A program made the translations under genes and the position numbers. From Diabrotica undecimpunctata (lineage: Eukaryota; Arthropoda; Insecta; Coleoptera; Chrysomelidae), in contig NC_092803.1 of NCBI RefSeq assembly GCF_040954645.1, positions 78,158,263 to 78,222,262 of the forward strand: DNA of 64,000 nt. Direction: 5' to 3'. Positions 45,061 through 56,900 of this stretch are shown piece by piece. The notes below the pieces were generated by a model. The model did not search any database. It saw nothing but the letters and a program-made list of their open reading frames with translations, and was not told the origin of the DNA. The number at the start of each line of letters is the position of its first letter. The first letter of the stretch is position 1.

Positions 45061-45560
45061 CTCTTTTAAACTATATATTTTTCTCTACTTTAAAAAATTT
45101 TCATTTAAAAGTGGGTACATTCTACTTTATTCAGCCTCATAACCTTCTTGCCAAGTCAAGTTATTACTAAAATGAAAATATGAGGTAAGCTAAAGAAAGT
45201 GTAGTTTACAACGTAGAGTAATTTATTTACTATGTGTGACATTATAATTTAAAATTTCTAATTTCAATTTACCCAATTTCACATTATTATTCACATATGG
45301 AAAGAAGTAGGATATCGCTGTTTTTATTATTATAATATTTTTAACATTTTTACGTAACCGACTCTAGTCCTACTAACTTTTTAGAAGATAATCAGAAGGG
45401 TTCATTGTTTTACAAATATCTTTTCTACAATTTTTTCAAGACATCATGAACATCGTTTTTAAAGTTAATTATGAGGGATCATTATTTTCTTAGAAACAAT
45501 GATGAAAAGAAGAACCAAGGAGAAGTGAGGGATATAAAATGAAGTGTGTAGGGAAGGTAA
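45061..45560. other. No recognisable feature
   Basis: AT-rich spacer with no named similarity. Confidence 0.35.
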
Positions 45561-45580
45561 CAGGTGACAGGTGACAGGTG

Positions 45581-45651
<71 letters not shown>
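45561..45651. repeat. 7-bp tandem repeat followed by (TA)n
   Basis: CAGGTGA is repeated almost three times at 45561-45580, then a perfect TA run of about 70 bp follows to 45651. Confidence 0.9.
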
Positions 45652-45654
<3 letters not shown>

Positions 45655-48600
45655 GGTAATATAAAGTGATACCTGCATATGCTGGTCAGCTGGTCATTAA
45701 ATTCAGATAGAAAACAAAATACACACATACCTATCTATCAAAACATTATTGTTTTTGATCGACTGTGAGGAAACACAGCACTTACTTTCAACACAGCTAT
45801 CTCTTTGACAAACATTCGTTCAAAAATGTTGAATACTTTATTTTTAGTATACTTAACTCCTCTACTATCTCACAAAACTTTAATTTACGACCGAGAAATC
45901 GGTTTTGTGGACTTATTTTCTATTTTCTGGAGCGAATGCCAAATTTGGGCGACCAGAGCGATCAGTATCGCCACGACTGTACGACCGCATTTAAAATCTG
46001 TTTAGCATGTCTGCAGTAAATTTCTAATAAAACTTATTAAGGTACTATTTGCCTCACTATTTTTACCACCAGGAAGCCAAGATGTATCCACACACGAAAT
46101 TTAGATTTCTCATTCCAAAAGAAGCATCACTTAAACCACTGTAACTTGTCAACTATAGGTACAAATAAGTTCAAATTCCAGGTAATGTTTGAAAGCTGAA
46201 ATAATTTTTTTTAAATAATAGACTTGTGTTTAGTGGAATATGCTTAAAGCACTTGAACAAAAAGGTTTTTTCCACTTCGGAAATCGTTTTGCAAAGAACG
46301 ATAATAAACTTATTTTAAAATAAAATTGTGGCTTATTCTCAGTAAAAATAGTAAATTGTATTAAGATGCTATAACAAAATAGTTTTAGGACAATATTTAA
46401 ATAAGAACTGTTTCTATGACTTATTTAAAGCTACTATTATGGCAAACTTTTGAAAAGTCCCCAGTGGCGATAAATGATTCCTTTTACTTAAGAAATGAAA
46501 CGGTTAAATGGCATTTAGTTCCGATATACTTTCAAAGAGAACCGATTGAAATATGGACGCCATTGTACAGAAAGCGAGAGACCGTTTATGTAGGAGTTCG
46601 AGTCATATCTGAAGAGTTTATTCAATTTAACTTCATTGCCTTCATTCGACCCAATGAGCATGCTGAAAGAGAGTTAAATGGGACGAGTATATGTTTTTGT
46701 CAACGACATTTCGAGTGTGTTTTTTTATAATGAAATATGTGAAAAGCTTTATCATCGAGTTCGCTCTCAGTTTTTCAGCATATTGTATACACTTAAATAC
46801 AAAGATAATTAACATTTCTTTTTATCTCTCTACATAAAAATGCTGATTTTGGTTGCGAATGAATCAAACGTTTGGCAATCAGATTTGAAGTATTTTATTA
46901 AAATACCAGGAACTTAACATATATGCTCAATCACAAATTAATCCCTTAACTTGTAATCTTATATTATTCTTAACTTTTTAACCTTTTATAGTTTCACCGT
47001 GAATAACTGAAACATTGTGAAACATATCGAGTAATATTTTAATAATTAGAGTCGACTCACCTGCAAACTTGCACTTAATAAATTGTCAAATAATTGAACT
47101 TCCTAAGTGTTGCAATGACGGCCTAGATTAAATTGTATTGTAAGCTCATAGTTCAAATTTTGTTAGTATAACAGAAGCATTAACCTCTGTGCTGAGGTAT
47201 ACATTATTTGTGAAATTATAAATTAGAGATTTAAGCTTATTTGAGCGCAGTTTATTATAGATAGTTACCTAACCAACAACTAGAGTGTAATTGTCAGTAG
47301 CTGTCAACAAAACTATAATTTTTACTCCACGACTTCAACATTTTATTGTATTACCATCGTCGATCGAGAAAAATCGGACAAAGGGGCATTAGAAAACAAT
47401 TCGATACTGATATTTACATCGAATCTGTCCATATCAATAAAATATAACAAATATAACTAAAAATAAGTCAGTAATAAATAATATATTCATTTTGGGTTAG
47501 GTTCTTGTATTAAACAAATATCTGGTGATTGCTATCGTTTATGTTGGCTTAGATTCTTTACATGCAAGTTTCTGCTGAATATGCAATAACAATATTTGTA
47601 CAATAATGAGAATAGTTAATGTGTACCGAAAAATCTAAGCAGCTATGGGGCATTACTGCACTTTTATTGCATTGGTAGTGTATAGGTGCTGGCATGATGC
47701 TTAGACTTGATGCACTGCAGATCAACAACAAGTTTTATTATAAAGCAGTCGATAGAAAAATAAAGAAGTAAAGAAAATAGGCTGATATGGTACTCTTTGA
47801 TCTTGAGAAGTGTAAAATAGGGTTCCTTGAGAGGTTCTCTAAATGGCGCTAAATAAGTGGGAGTAAACGCTGAGTATACGAATGTTGTGAGAAATACGTA
47901 TAAGGTAGTAACAACTAGGACAAGTGTGACAGAGAGTGGCAATGTCCTTGAACAAATAGAATTACATCAGTGTTCAGTGCTTATTCCTCATTTGTAGTAA
48001 TTATTTATAGAGACCATTCATATAGTATTAGAGCAGATAAAAGGCAAACTACAGAATAATTTTATAACGTTTAATGTATTTTATTGGTGTAGTATTAGTA
48101 GGAATACTAAATGGAATTTATAGCAAAGACTGTTTCAGCAACGACAGAATTTTTGAATTTGCGAGAATAATAATTCGGATGAGATTCAAGAGCGCCCATT
48201 TCATTCCGAAAAAGTCACTGTTTGTTGAGAATTTTAGGCTGGCGACTGATCGGTTTATATTTGTTTACAAACGACGTTGCCATTACATGTAATGACGCAC
48301 GAGTGGTATAGGTAGATGACTACAAACTTACGTGTCGTTGTAAACGTGCGTTTATTATACGTGTCACACCGCTTATGACATATTGGACATTGCGCACAAG
48401 CGATTTGAGAGTACGGTTATTTCACGTGAAGATAATGTAACCTGGCGAACGAGATCGTGTATTATCACCCCGTTTGATCTTGTTCTTGTAGGATTTACTT
48501 CTAGTCGCAAGTCTAGGTGAATAAATTAAATCATACACCGTAGCGACCCTCAAAGGTAACATAATCCATTAATTCGTCCTAATTAATACGCTGAAGTCAT

Positions 48601-49039
48601 AGAAAATTGAACGTTTCGGATGCGAGCCACTCAGATAACATTTGAACGATGGTACATTCCATACATAAAGGCATTGATAGGCCCTTCAAACGAATAAAAA
48701 CTTTCCATGATATCTCACACAAATTTTGTTTTATTTAAATTTAAAAATAGGATGGTTTTAATAAAATGCCCTAGCTATGTTGGTTACGTCATAGTGCATA
48801 TAAAGGCATTTAATGGAGTATCCCAGTGAAGTTATTGTTTCTAATACATTTCTAAATTGCCATATTGTCATATCTATAAAAAAAAATTAGTGGTGGTTAA
48901 ATGCTGTTTTTCTTTACTAGTTCCGGGTTGATTGGTTGCATCAGATTCTTCACCGAAATCAGAAAGATTAAGATTACTGCAAGACGTTGGTGTAGGTACT
49001 TTGAGCTGGTAATTATATATTATTATTTGTTTTCATTAT
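45652..49039. other. 3.4 kb without recognisable genes
   Basis: Two longer frames were examined. 46416-46730 (+, 104 residues, containing PLYRKRETVYVGVRV) and 47664-47942 (-, 92 residues, hydrophobic) show no family resemblance, and both could be chance. 45880-46010 and 48300-48600 are locally richer in GC. No transposon ends were identified. Confidence 0.3.
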
Positions 49040-49505
49040 AATCATAAGTGGCTCGACAATCCGTTGTGGATCTTGGCCTGCTCACAAAGAAGTCGCCACT
49101 CCTGTCGATTCCTGGCAACTTTCCTACATCTTCTAATCCTTAGAATCTGTAGGTTTTCTTCCACATCATCAATCCATCTCATTCGTGGTCGTCCTCTGCT
49201 TCTTGTGCCCTCTGGTTTTGAAAATGTTAATCTCTTCGTGTATTCGTGATCTGACATTCTAGCAATGTGTCCAGCCCATCTAAGTCTCTGCACTTTAACG
49301 AATTTCACAATATTTGGATCGGTGTATAACTGATATAGTTCAAAGTTGTATCTTCGACGCCATAGCCCATTTTCATTTATGGCCCCAAAAATTTTTCTAA
49401 GAATTTTTCTCTCAAAAATACCAAGAAGTCTTTTATCATTTTGAGATAAGATTCACGTTTCAGTCCCATATATCAAAACCGGTCTTATTAAGGTCTTGTA
49501 TATAT
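49040..49505 (-). pseudogene. LINE 3'-end fragment
   Basis: The minus strand reads an LIYMGLKRESYL-like decay, KDFLVFLREKFLEKFLG in shifted frame, then the intact tail FVKVQRLRWAGHIARMSD, GTRSRGRPRMRWIDDV, CRKVARNRQEWRLLCEQAKI and HNGLSSHL. It is the C-terminal tail of the same LINE family as the copy ending at 45060, 5' truncated, with one frame break. Confidence 0.8.
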
Positions 49506-50069
49506 ACTAATTATTGTTTGTTTTAGTTTTATATTATCTTCAGGGCTATGATTTTTTGCTTTTTTGCAAATTTATTATTTTAACGTATTTGCTCTTGATT
49601 TTTGTGGGTGTCTTTTGAAATAATGTTACATTGTTGTGATGGTTGCTAAAAAAAAGGAGCATGATTGGAAATAAAAGTGTTACCTGATTGTTCATATTGA
49701 TTGTACGTCAGCTTCGTATTTTCTGGCAATATATTGTTTGCTGTGCAGCTGCCATTGTTTTGCGAATCACTTATATTCTGGAAATAATGTTCTCATCGTG
49801 TCAATTTATTTGATATCAGTAATAGATTGTCAATGTCCCTCACAACACTGTCATTTATACCGTTTTACAAGCAAAATGTTTTATTCATCACAACAAAATG
49901 TTTATGTGACCCTATAAATTTATTTGCCAGTGTTTTCACATATAAATTTGCCATTGCTGATCCCAAACTCAGATGAGAAAGGAGGAGGGTGAACAAAATT
50001 AATACTGAATATATCAGGAAAACTGTGGTTTCCAATTGATCCAAACACGACATAATAGATTACGATAGT
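49506..50069. other. No recognisable feature
   Basis: AT-rich spacer between a LINE end and a MITE. Confidence 0.35.
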
Positions 50070-50075
50070 AAAGAC

Positions 50076-50998
50076 TAGAGATGTGTAGTTCACCATCGAA
50101 ATAGTTCAAATGACCTTCCTGACCGATTCTTTCAACTAAACTAATTGAACTAGTTCATTAATTTTCATAGAACTAGTTCGCTGCGAACGATTTGCATTAT
50201 AAATTGTGTCTCAACTTCTAAAGAAGAAAATAATGAATGAATGAGATCATATTTTTATTTTTTTGTGAAAGGGATGGACTTAATAACAGATAATAATTCT
50301 TATAAATGTGACAATAACATAAACAGTCTAATCTTAATGTCATAATCGTTCGGATCTTATGTACATGCATTGGCTTGGACTTTGCCATGCTGTGTTGTTT
50401 CTCGTATTGTAATTTTGAAATAAAAATTTTTAGTTGTGGTTAAAATGATCGATGCATTTACATAAAATATAATTTTATGTAGAAGTGAGAATGAAAATGT
50501 GTTATTTAATGTTCCTAGAAAATTCACTGATTTTTTTTTGTAAAGGTTTTTTTAGAAATAACCTAATTATTGATACCTGTGAGTTTAAATATACGTAAAT
50601 ATAAAAATAAATCATACGTGAACCATATTTATATTTAAAACGGTTAATAAAAAACAAATCTTAATAATTTTTTGCAAATAAAAAAAATATTATTTGCAAA
50701 ACATTTGAGAAATAAATTTAAAACTTTTAAACCTAAACATACCATCGAAAGAAATGGTTCCGAACCCGAACTACTTGTACGGTAGTGAAAGACTCACTGG
50801 AAACCGAAGAAAACGAGCGGCCGGCGCCGAGATTGTGATGATAAGACGAGACATCTGGCAACCAGTTACGTTAGGGTTGGATTTCGATTTCGGTCCTACA
50901 AATAGTTCTTTTGCGAACTAGTTCACTGAACTAGTTCATTTTTGTGAAATAGTTCTCTTGAACTAGTTCGTCTAAAAGAACTAATAAGCACACCTCGA
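50076..50998. mobile_element. Non-autonomous DNA transposon with GAACTAGTTC palindromes
   Basis: Ends TAGAGATGTG and CACACCTCGA are imperfect inverted repeats, flanked directly by AAAGAC (50070-50075 and 50999-51004). If one mismatch is allowed and the end shifts slightly, the duplication extends to 8 bp (GTAAAGAC/GAAAAGAC), as in hAT elements. Both subterminal regions carry repeated palindromes GAACTAGTTC (left about 50147-50185, right about 50916-50970) and single GAACTA/TAGTTC half-sites, a layout typical of subterminal transposase-binding motifs in hAT elements. The interior (50220-50880) has no transposase. Confidence 0.65.
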
Positions 50999-51004
50999 AA
51001 AGAC

Positions 51005-53134
51005 ATATTTAACTAAGTAACGAGAGAAGAATAGAAAAACAATGGAAGATCTGGTGGAAGAGGCTTGATCAGGACATGTTTGGAAACGGCGCCACGGATG
51101 CGCACGGCACCATCGTGTGACTGCAGATATTAATTCGTGTGACTGATTAATTCATTTTAACATTGTGTTGAAAGATACGTTTTATTTCTTCCTTGGCTAC
51201 TTAACAATGAAAGTACCTGATTAATTGTAACATCCCTTTAACGAACCAGCATTTCAAACCTCGTTTAGTACAGAAAAAGATTTCTTTATTACAGAACTTT
51301 TACCAAAAATATTTTCATAAAATTTTACTTGATATTTATTAAATTCTTCTAAATGTAAGTACGTGTTTTCCAGTTTTTATACTATTATTTTTAGGGAAAG
51401 ATCTTGAGATTCTCATAAATAATATTTTTTATTCTATATTTTCTTTGTAAATTTTCTTCCTATTTTAACATTCCAAATTTATTAAAAATTCAAACCTGTT
51501 TTAAGAAAACTACTACAAATTAGAACCAAAAAGTAAATTAAAAATTAAAATGGATAAATTACTATAAAAGATACATAATTCATACTTATTTTTAATGCAT
51601 GGAGGTTTAACAAACAGCATGAAGTTGTTGTCCAAGTAATGTAAGAATGTGAAAATGTACGACCTTTTAATTACTTACAATCAGGCAGAATTGCTAATAA
51701 AGAAATACACACTGAAACACAAACTTTTTTTCGCCACCACTTGTACTTTTTGACCATATTTCGAAGGCCTTTTCAATAATTCACCTACCCAGAAACCTGC
51801 TATTGAAATTACAAAAATTTATGAATTGTATTGTTAATTCCTACCTCTCAGATATAGCTCCCAGCGATTATTACCTTTTATAAACTCAGAGTTCGGATAT
51901 AAGAGATTTTCATCTAGTTAGAAAGTCACTGTATATTGTATTATTTTGATACGATTTTTTCATCGATAGAATTTAGTTTAGAATGTACGGCGTTGTTGGT
52001 GATGAACCACTGTAGTAGGCCCCGCTGTCTTTATAAATAATCGCTTATTATTTGCGAACAATTGTGGTACACGTGTTCAGTATCTATACAGAAAAAGAGA
52101 TTTTTTTTTAATAAACAGTCTCATCCCTGCAGAATTTGAACTGACAATTCCTGAGTTTTAGGCTCAGTATGTTGATATTTTTGTAACTGTGCAACCACAG
52201 CGTACGCTGTTTTTATTTAAAATGATAATAAGCTATTACTAATAACTGTTAGTTGATCGTAAGATAGCTTATAACAAGGTATGACAATCATGTCATTCTT
52301 GGTTTTCGATTACGTTACGCTGAATTCTAGAAAATCGGGGATTTGTTTAAAACAGTTTGATTTGGTTGTATCTAATATACTGTACACCGGAGGAAAAGGA
52401 CACCATGTCACAAAAATAAAAATGTTCAGGAGAGCCATTTTTCGTTTTATTTTAAGTTCTCTGTTTTAATTAAAGACGTAGCTTATTAAGGTTTTAACAT
52501 ACTGTTTTTGGTTTTCCATATTAAATGCAGATATTTTTACAAAAATAAAATTTTTGTTTTATTCAATACACATATATGTTTATATATACACATCTGAACA
52601 TCAACATTAAAATTTGGATATCATGTTGTGAATTCATATTTTGACCTCTACTGTTTTAATGGTTTTTGATGGTATATAACAACAAATAAAGAAAAACACT
52701 ACACTTCATATATCTTTTTATTAATAATAAGAACAATCTTAATGGGTTACAAATAAAAAATTGTTACAAACGTGAATATTACAAAAACTCAAGTGGACCT
52801 ATTATCAAAAAACATTAAAAAGTTTGACTTATTGTCTAATAAAAATAAATTTTTTGACCCTTACTAAAAGAAACAAAACTCAGTAGTCAAAATATTATTT
52901 AACAAAAGTGTTTTAATTCTCTAAAGCATCAATATCATTGTTCTCAGGATAGTCTTTATTATTATAATTGATTTTCTGAAGATTTTTATAAAATGTGTGA
53001 CACACACTGGGTACATACGCTAATAATGAACTTAGATCATCGTATTTTTTTGTGATATTGGAACTGGTGACTTAATTGGCAGATGTAATGGCAAATCAGT
53101 ATTTTTCAAATTGTACTTTTCGTCAAGCTATTAA
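51005..53134. other. Mostly unrecognised; possible mariner scrap at 51835-51960
   Basis: Plus-strand frames at 51835-51960 read YLSDIAPSDYYLL and, in the next frame, SEFGYKRFSSS, resembling the SPDLAPSDYYLF..L...L.GKRFSS block of DD34D mariners. This is only 40 residues over two frames. The rest is AT-rich without recognisable features. Confidence 0.35.
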
Positions 53135-53371
53135 CCCTGTCTTGATTGTCTTGAGTTGGGATATACTATGAGGCTGTGCCGTTCAGTAGCTATTAATAAC
53201 ACCGTAATCTATAAGTTCAGTATGTCCGTTGCAGCGAGCTAGTCAGGTGCTAATTTTTAAACACGTGTAAACACGATTGGTCTACGATTGTAGACCACGC
53301 GCCTAACAGTGTGAAATTATTTTTCGAGTACCTACGTAGTGTTTTTATATAATAAACTTGTCATAAATTAG

Positions 53372-53499
53372 GTAAGTGTTGTTTTTTCTTGAATTGTATT
53401 TCTCAGAAATGTATTCATATTTGACAAATATTCAATTTTGTGTTTTTGCACAAATGTATGCATTACATAATTTTAGAGTATTTTTCTTCTTTGTTTCAG
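53372..53499 (+). other. Probable 5' UTR intron of the piggyBac transposase
   Basis: Donor AG/GTAAGTG at 53371-53378 and acceptor TTCTTCTTTGTTTCAG ending at 53499, only 6 bp before the ATG at 53506. The intron would be 128 bp and leave the reading frame untouched. Confidence 0.5.
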
Positions 53500-53505
53500 A
53501 GAAAC

Positions 53506-55264
53506 ATGTCTGACTATAAGAAAAGGCGTACACACAGTAGTACAGACCCAGCTGTATGGTTAAGATGGTTTGAAGAGGAATTAAGTGGAGACGAGAGTCC
53601 AGTAGATGAAAATGAGAAAGATGAAGAAGAAGAAAATGAAAATATAGTGGAAAGAAGTGATCATGAGACTGACTCAGAACTAGAACTCACATCAGATGAA
53701 GATGAATCACAAAGCGACGATAAACAAATTGGTGGTGGCAAATTTTACAAAGGTAAGGATATGACGACAAAGTGGAGAAAGGATTGTGGTAATGTACAAT
53801 TGCGAATGCGTTCTCATAATCTTCTAACATACTTACCCGGACCAAAACGTGATGCCCTCAATGCAATGCTTGCAATTGACTGTCTTAAACTTTTTTTGTC
53901 TGACGCAATCATTCGAATAATAGTTTGTTCAACGAATATATATATTCAGAACATAAAAGAGCGATTTTGTAGGGAACGGGATGCTAGATTAATTGATGAA
54001 ACGGAGATAAGAGCTTTGATAGGAATTTTGTTTTTAATAGGAACACTGAGAAGTTCAAGAAAAAACGCTCGCAAAGTATGGGATAATTCCAAAGGCAATG
54101 GAGTCGAATCATGTTACCTCGCTATGAGCGAAAAACGGTTTAGATTTCTACTTCGTTGTTTAAGATTTGATGATATCAATACACGAACAGAAAGAAGGGA
54201 ATTAGACAAATTAGCACCCATTAGAAATGTTTTCGAAATTTTCTTGGCTAATTTTCATAATAATTTCATCCCTAGTGCGTATCTGACTGTTAACGAGCAA
54301 TTATTGGCTTTTAGAGGACGCTGCTCATTCAAGCAATATATACCCAATAAACCAGCGAAGTATGGCATAAAGATGTTTGCGCTGGTTGATGCAAAAACCT
54401 TTTACACTTTCAATCTCGAAACATATGTCGGAACTCAACCTGATGGAACGTATAAGGTTAGCAATACTGCTAAAGATATTGTACTACGATTGGTGCAACC
54501 AATAAAGGGAACTCATCGTAATATTACAGGCGATAATTGGTTCACCAGTATTCCATTGACCAGAAAATTGCTACATAAAAAAAAATAACTTATCTCGGTA
54601 CAATGCGCAAGAATAAGTATGAGATCCCCGCTGAGTTCTTGCCTGATAAAAAAAGAGAAGAGAAAACCTCTATCTTTGGTTTTCAGGAGGATATGACGTT
54701 GAGGTCTTATTGTCCCAAAAGAAACAAGTCTGTTATTTTGGTATCTTCAATGCACCACGATAATGCCATTGATCCAAAAACAGGGGATTCCAAAAAACCT
54801 GATATCGTCACCCGATATAACAAAACTAAAATTGGTGTAGATTGTGTCGATCAGTTATGTGTAAACTACAATGTTGCAAGAAACACGTGTCGTTGGCGAA
54901 TGGTAATATTTTTCGACCTTTTGAATATATCGGGTATAAACGCTCTTTGCGTATATAAAGGAAATCATGCCTTTGAATCCAAAGTCAAGAGAAGTGAGTT
55001 TATTGAGCAATTTGCTTTGGAATTGATTAAGCCTCAGATAGAGGCGAGGCAACTAACACCTACGTGCCAGTAGAACTAAGAAGACGCGCGCGTGCTCTTC
55101 TTGGAATTGAAGCCCCGTCTGCTCCACCGGCAAAACCAGAAAATTACTTAGGACGTTGTCATATTTGTCCTCGAGCCTGCAACAAATCTACAAGAAAAGC
55201 TTGTGTAAAATGCAACCATTACGCATGCAAACAACACATGGCAGATATGTGCACTAGCTGTTAG
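53506..55264 (+). pseudogene. piggyBac transposase, two frameshifts and a lost catalytic Asp
   Basis: I take ATG 53506 as the start (MSDYKKRRTHSST), not the upstream in-frame Met, because an acceptor site lies just before it. Features in order are an acidic N-terminus (about 30-75), NLLTYLPGP, the catalytic domain with LTVNEQLLAFRGRC (about 260-273), PNKPAKYGIK, NITGDNWFTS (second Asp, D343), a frameshift in an A9 run (54577-54585), then SSMHHD, PDIVTRYNKTKIGVDCVDQ (third Asp present) and RWRMVIFFDLLN. A second frame change at about 55065 leads to the cysteine-rich C-terminal domain CHICPRACNKSTRKAC..C..YACKQH..DMC. Where piggyBac has TVDE with its first catalytic Asp, this copy has TVNE (AAC at 54292). 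The copy is inactive but young in appearance. Confidence 0.88.
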
Positions 55265-55639
55265 ACCGACTAAATATATACTTATTTTGTGCTCACTCAC
55301 AGGTGAGCTTATTATGTATTAGTATCAGAAAATTACATTTGGTTTAATTTTAGCGCACTAAGAATTTTATGTTGTTCTTCAAAACTTATTCCAGAATAAT
55401 AAAGGTAGAAAAACATGATACACACAGATATATGTATATTAATTAAAATGAATTTTATGTTAAAATATATGTGTAAAAAAATCTATTTTTAATATCCTTT
55501 TAAAAATTGATCACATCAGATGTCAATTAATAATAAAAGAAAATGGTCTACATATGTACACCACGCGCCCAAGGCCGCTACAAAATACCACGCGCCTAAC
55601 GTAGGGTTAAGGTTAACTGTGGTAAACTCACTATTAAAT

Positions 55640-56900
55640 GATGACTTTAAGTAGACCCTACCAATGGTCTCCTGTCGCATTTAAATATGAACACATGTTG
55701 AAAGTAGAACCTTATCGTTTTCAACATTCTTTTTTTGATGAATGAAGGGCGCAGCTTGTCCTGAAAAAAGTGTACCAAGTGCTTGACACGATAATTACTT
55801 GAACACATGCGAACCATCTGCTGCCAGTCCCATGGGGTTAATATTGTCATGTTATTCAGTTTTTTTCTTTTTCTTTCAATTAATGCTCGGACTGTATCGG
55901 CCTCCATATGTGTGTGCCCCTTAAGAAGCTATTTTAGATTTACATATTTAATTTGAGGATACAGATATTTGTGCATGATCCAGAATAAACCCATATTGAT
56001 TGAAATATTTTTGTTTTGGCCGTAGCAGTTATTTGACCATAACGTAATTTCAATTACCTCTGATGTGGGGATTACACTGTCAGCCCACTTCAAAATTGCT
56101 GATGAGATTTCTTTTTCACCTCGGCAAGCTTTACTCCCATCCCACATCATAAAGTGAACACTTTTATCTGATGAATCAAAAGAGTGTAATTTAGTGTCCA
56201 CAATTTCCGTTTATAAAAACTTATGCCATTTGTTACAAGTGGTGTGGGCAAACATTTTTGAAGATCACTAGTTAAAACTTTATGTGTCGGAGTACTTCTA
56301 GATATTTTTGTATCTTCACTTTTAAGATTCTACCAAATGTGCCTGATATTCAGCTTAAAGTACGTTTCTATTTATTTGACTTATGTGATTATCATAAGCC
56401 TGACCTGGAAAGAGTCGCAGTCGTCATAAGTATCTACCTCTGGTGGTTTAAATGACAACTTAAATTGTTTATCAGACATCATAATAGGCCTATTTTTCAG
56501 CTATAAATTGTTTTGCTATTTGGTTTTCTTCACAAAACTGTAGATACAAAGTGTACATTTTTTCTTTGTTTAATTCTAGACCGAAGTATTTAAATTGCGT
56601 TTTTTCCCTGCTGTAATGACTCTCGTAGTATGGGAAAGAAGAAATAAGTTGAACAACATTTTCAATAGTCAGAGGTGAAGTTTTAATGATAGAAATATTT
56701 ATACCCCTTTCATCAATTTTAACAGCTCCTCCTGTTTGCTGTTTTTTTAGACAATTTACGACAACAGTATTGGATATGCAAAGTGTGTTTAAAAGCATTA
56801 CTTTACAGATTTTTATTTTCTTATCATCAACTAAAAAGTAATAAGAAATATTTATCTTAAACAAGATAAAATAAATTGCCTTTTGACATTGCAAGTTTTA
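55640..56900 (-). pseudogene. DUF7869-like repeat-family protein, decayed
   Basis: The minus strand reads from 56900: DDKKIKICKVMLLNTLCIS, VVVNCLKKQQTGGAVKIDER, SSFPYYESHYSREKTQFKYF, LYLQFCEENQ, FKLSFKPPEVDTYDDCDSF, a degraded stretch, [43 protein letters not shown], then GHTHMEADTVRALIERKRKK and MTILTPWDWQQMVRMCSS. I recognise these as blocks of a protein family that is highly repeated in insect genomes and ends in a domain annotated, to my recollection, as DUF7869. Its dispersed copies suggest a mobile origin. The usual WSDNCxGQNxN block reads WSNN. Stops and frame changes between blocks inactivate it. It lies head to tail against the piggyBac right end. Confidence 0.6.

Larger units (their letters stand above)
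53135..55606 (+). mobile_element. piggyBac-type transposon between TTAA sites (2472 bp)
   Basis: TTAA at 53131-53134 is followed by CCCTG, and TACGTAGGG at the other end runs into TTAA at 55607-55610, the invariant piggyBac target duplication with CCC/GGG ends. Its length is close to that of the founding piggyBac element. The perfect terminal repeat is very short (CCCT), but subterminal motifs recur: a palindrome TGGTCTAC-GATT-GTAGACCA (53278-53297) and a related TGGTCTACATATGTACACCA at the right (55544-55563), plus the direct repeat ACCACGCGCCTAAC at 53294-53307 and 55587-55600. The transposase between them is nearly intact. Confidence 0.88.

Noticed and set aside
46416..46730. 104-residue plus-strand open frame
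   Set aside because: No recognisable domain, no splice or promoter context, and a length compatible with chance in AT-rich DNA.
47664..47942. 92-residue hydrophobic minus-strand frame, membrane-protein-like
   Set aside because: Hydrophobic translations arise easily from T-rich DNA; there is no family resemblance and no exon signals.
52120..52215. tRNA-like stretch on the minus strand (GTTCAAATTC box and a CTGAG/CTCAG arm)
   Set aside because: The T-stem and acceptor stem do not pair and there is no U at position 33, so I do not call a tRNA or SINE head.
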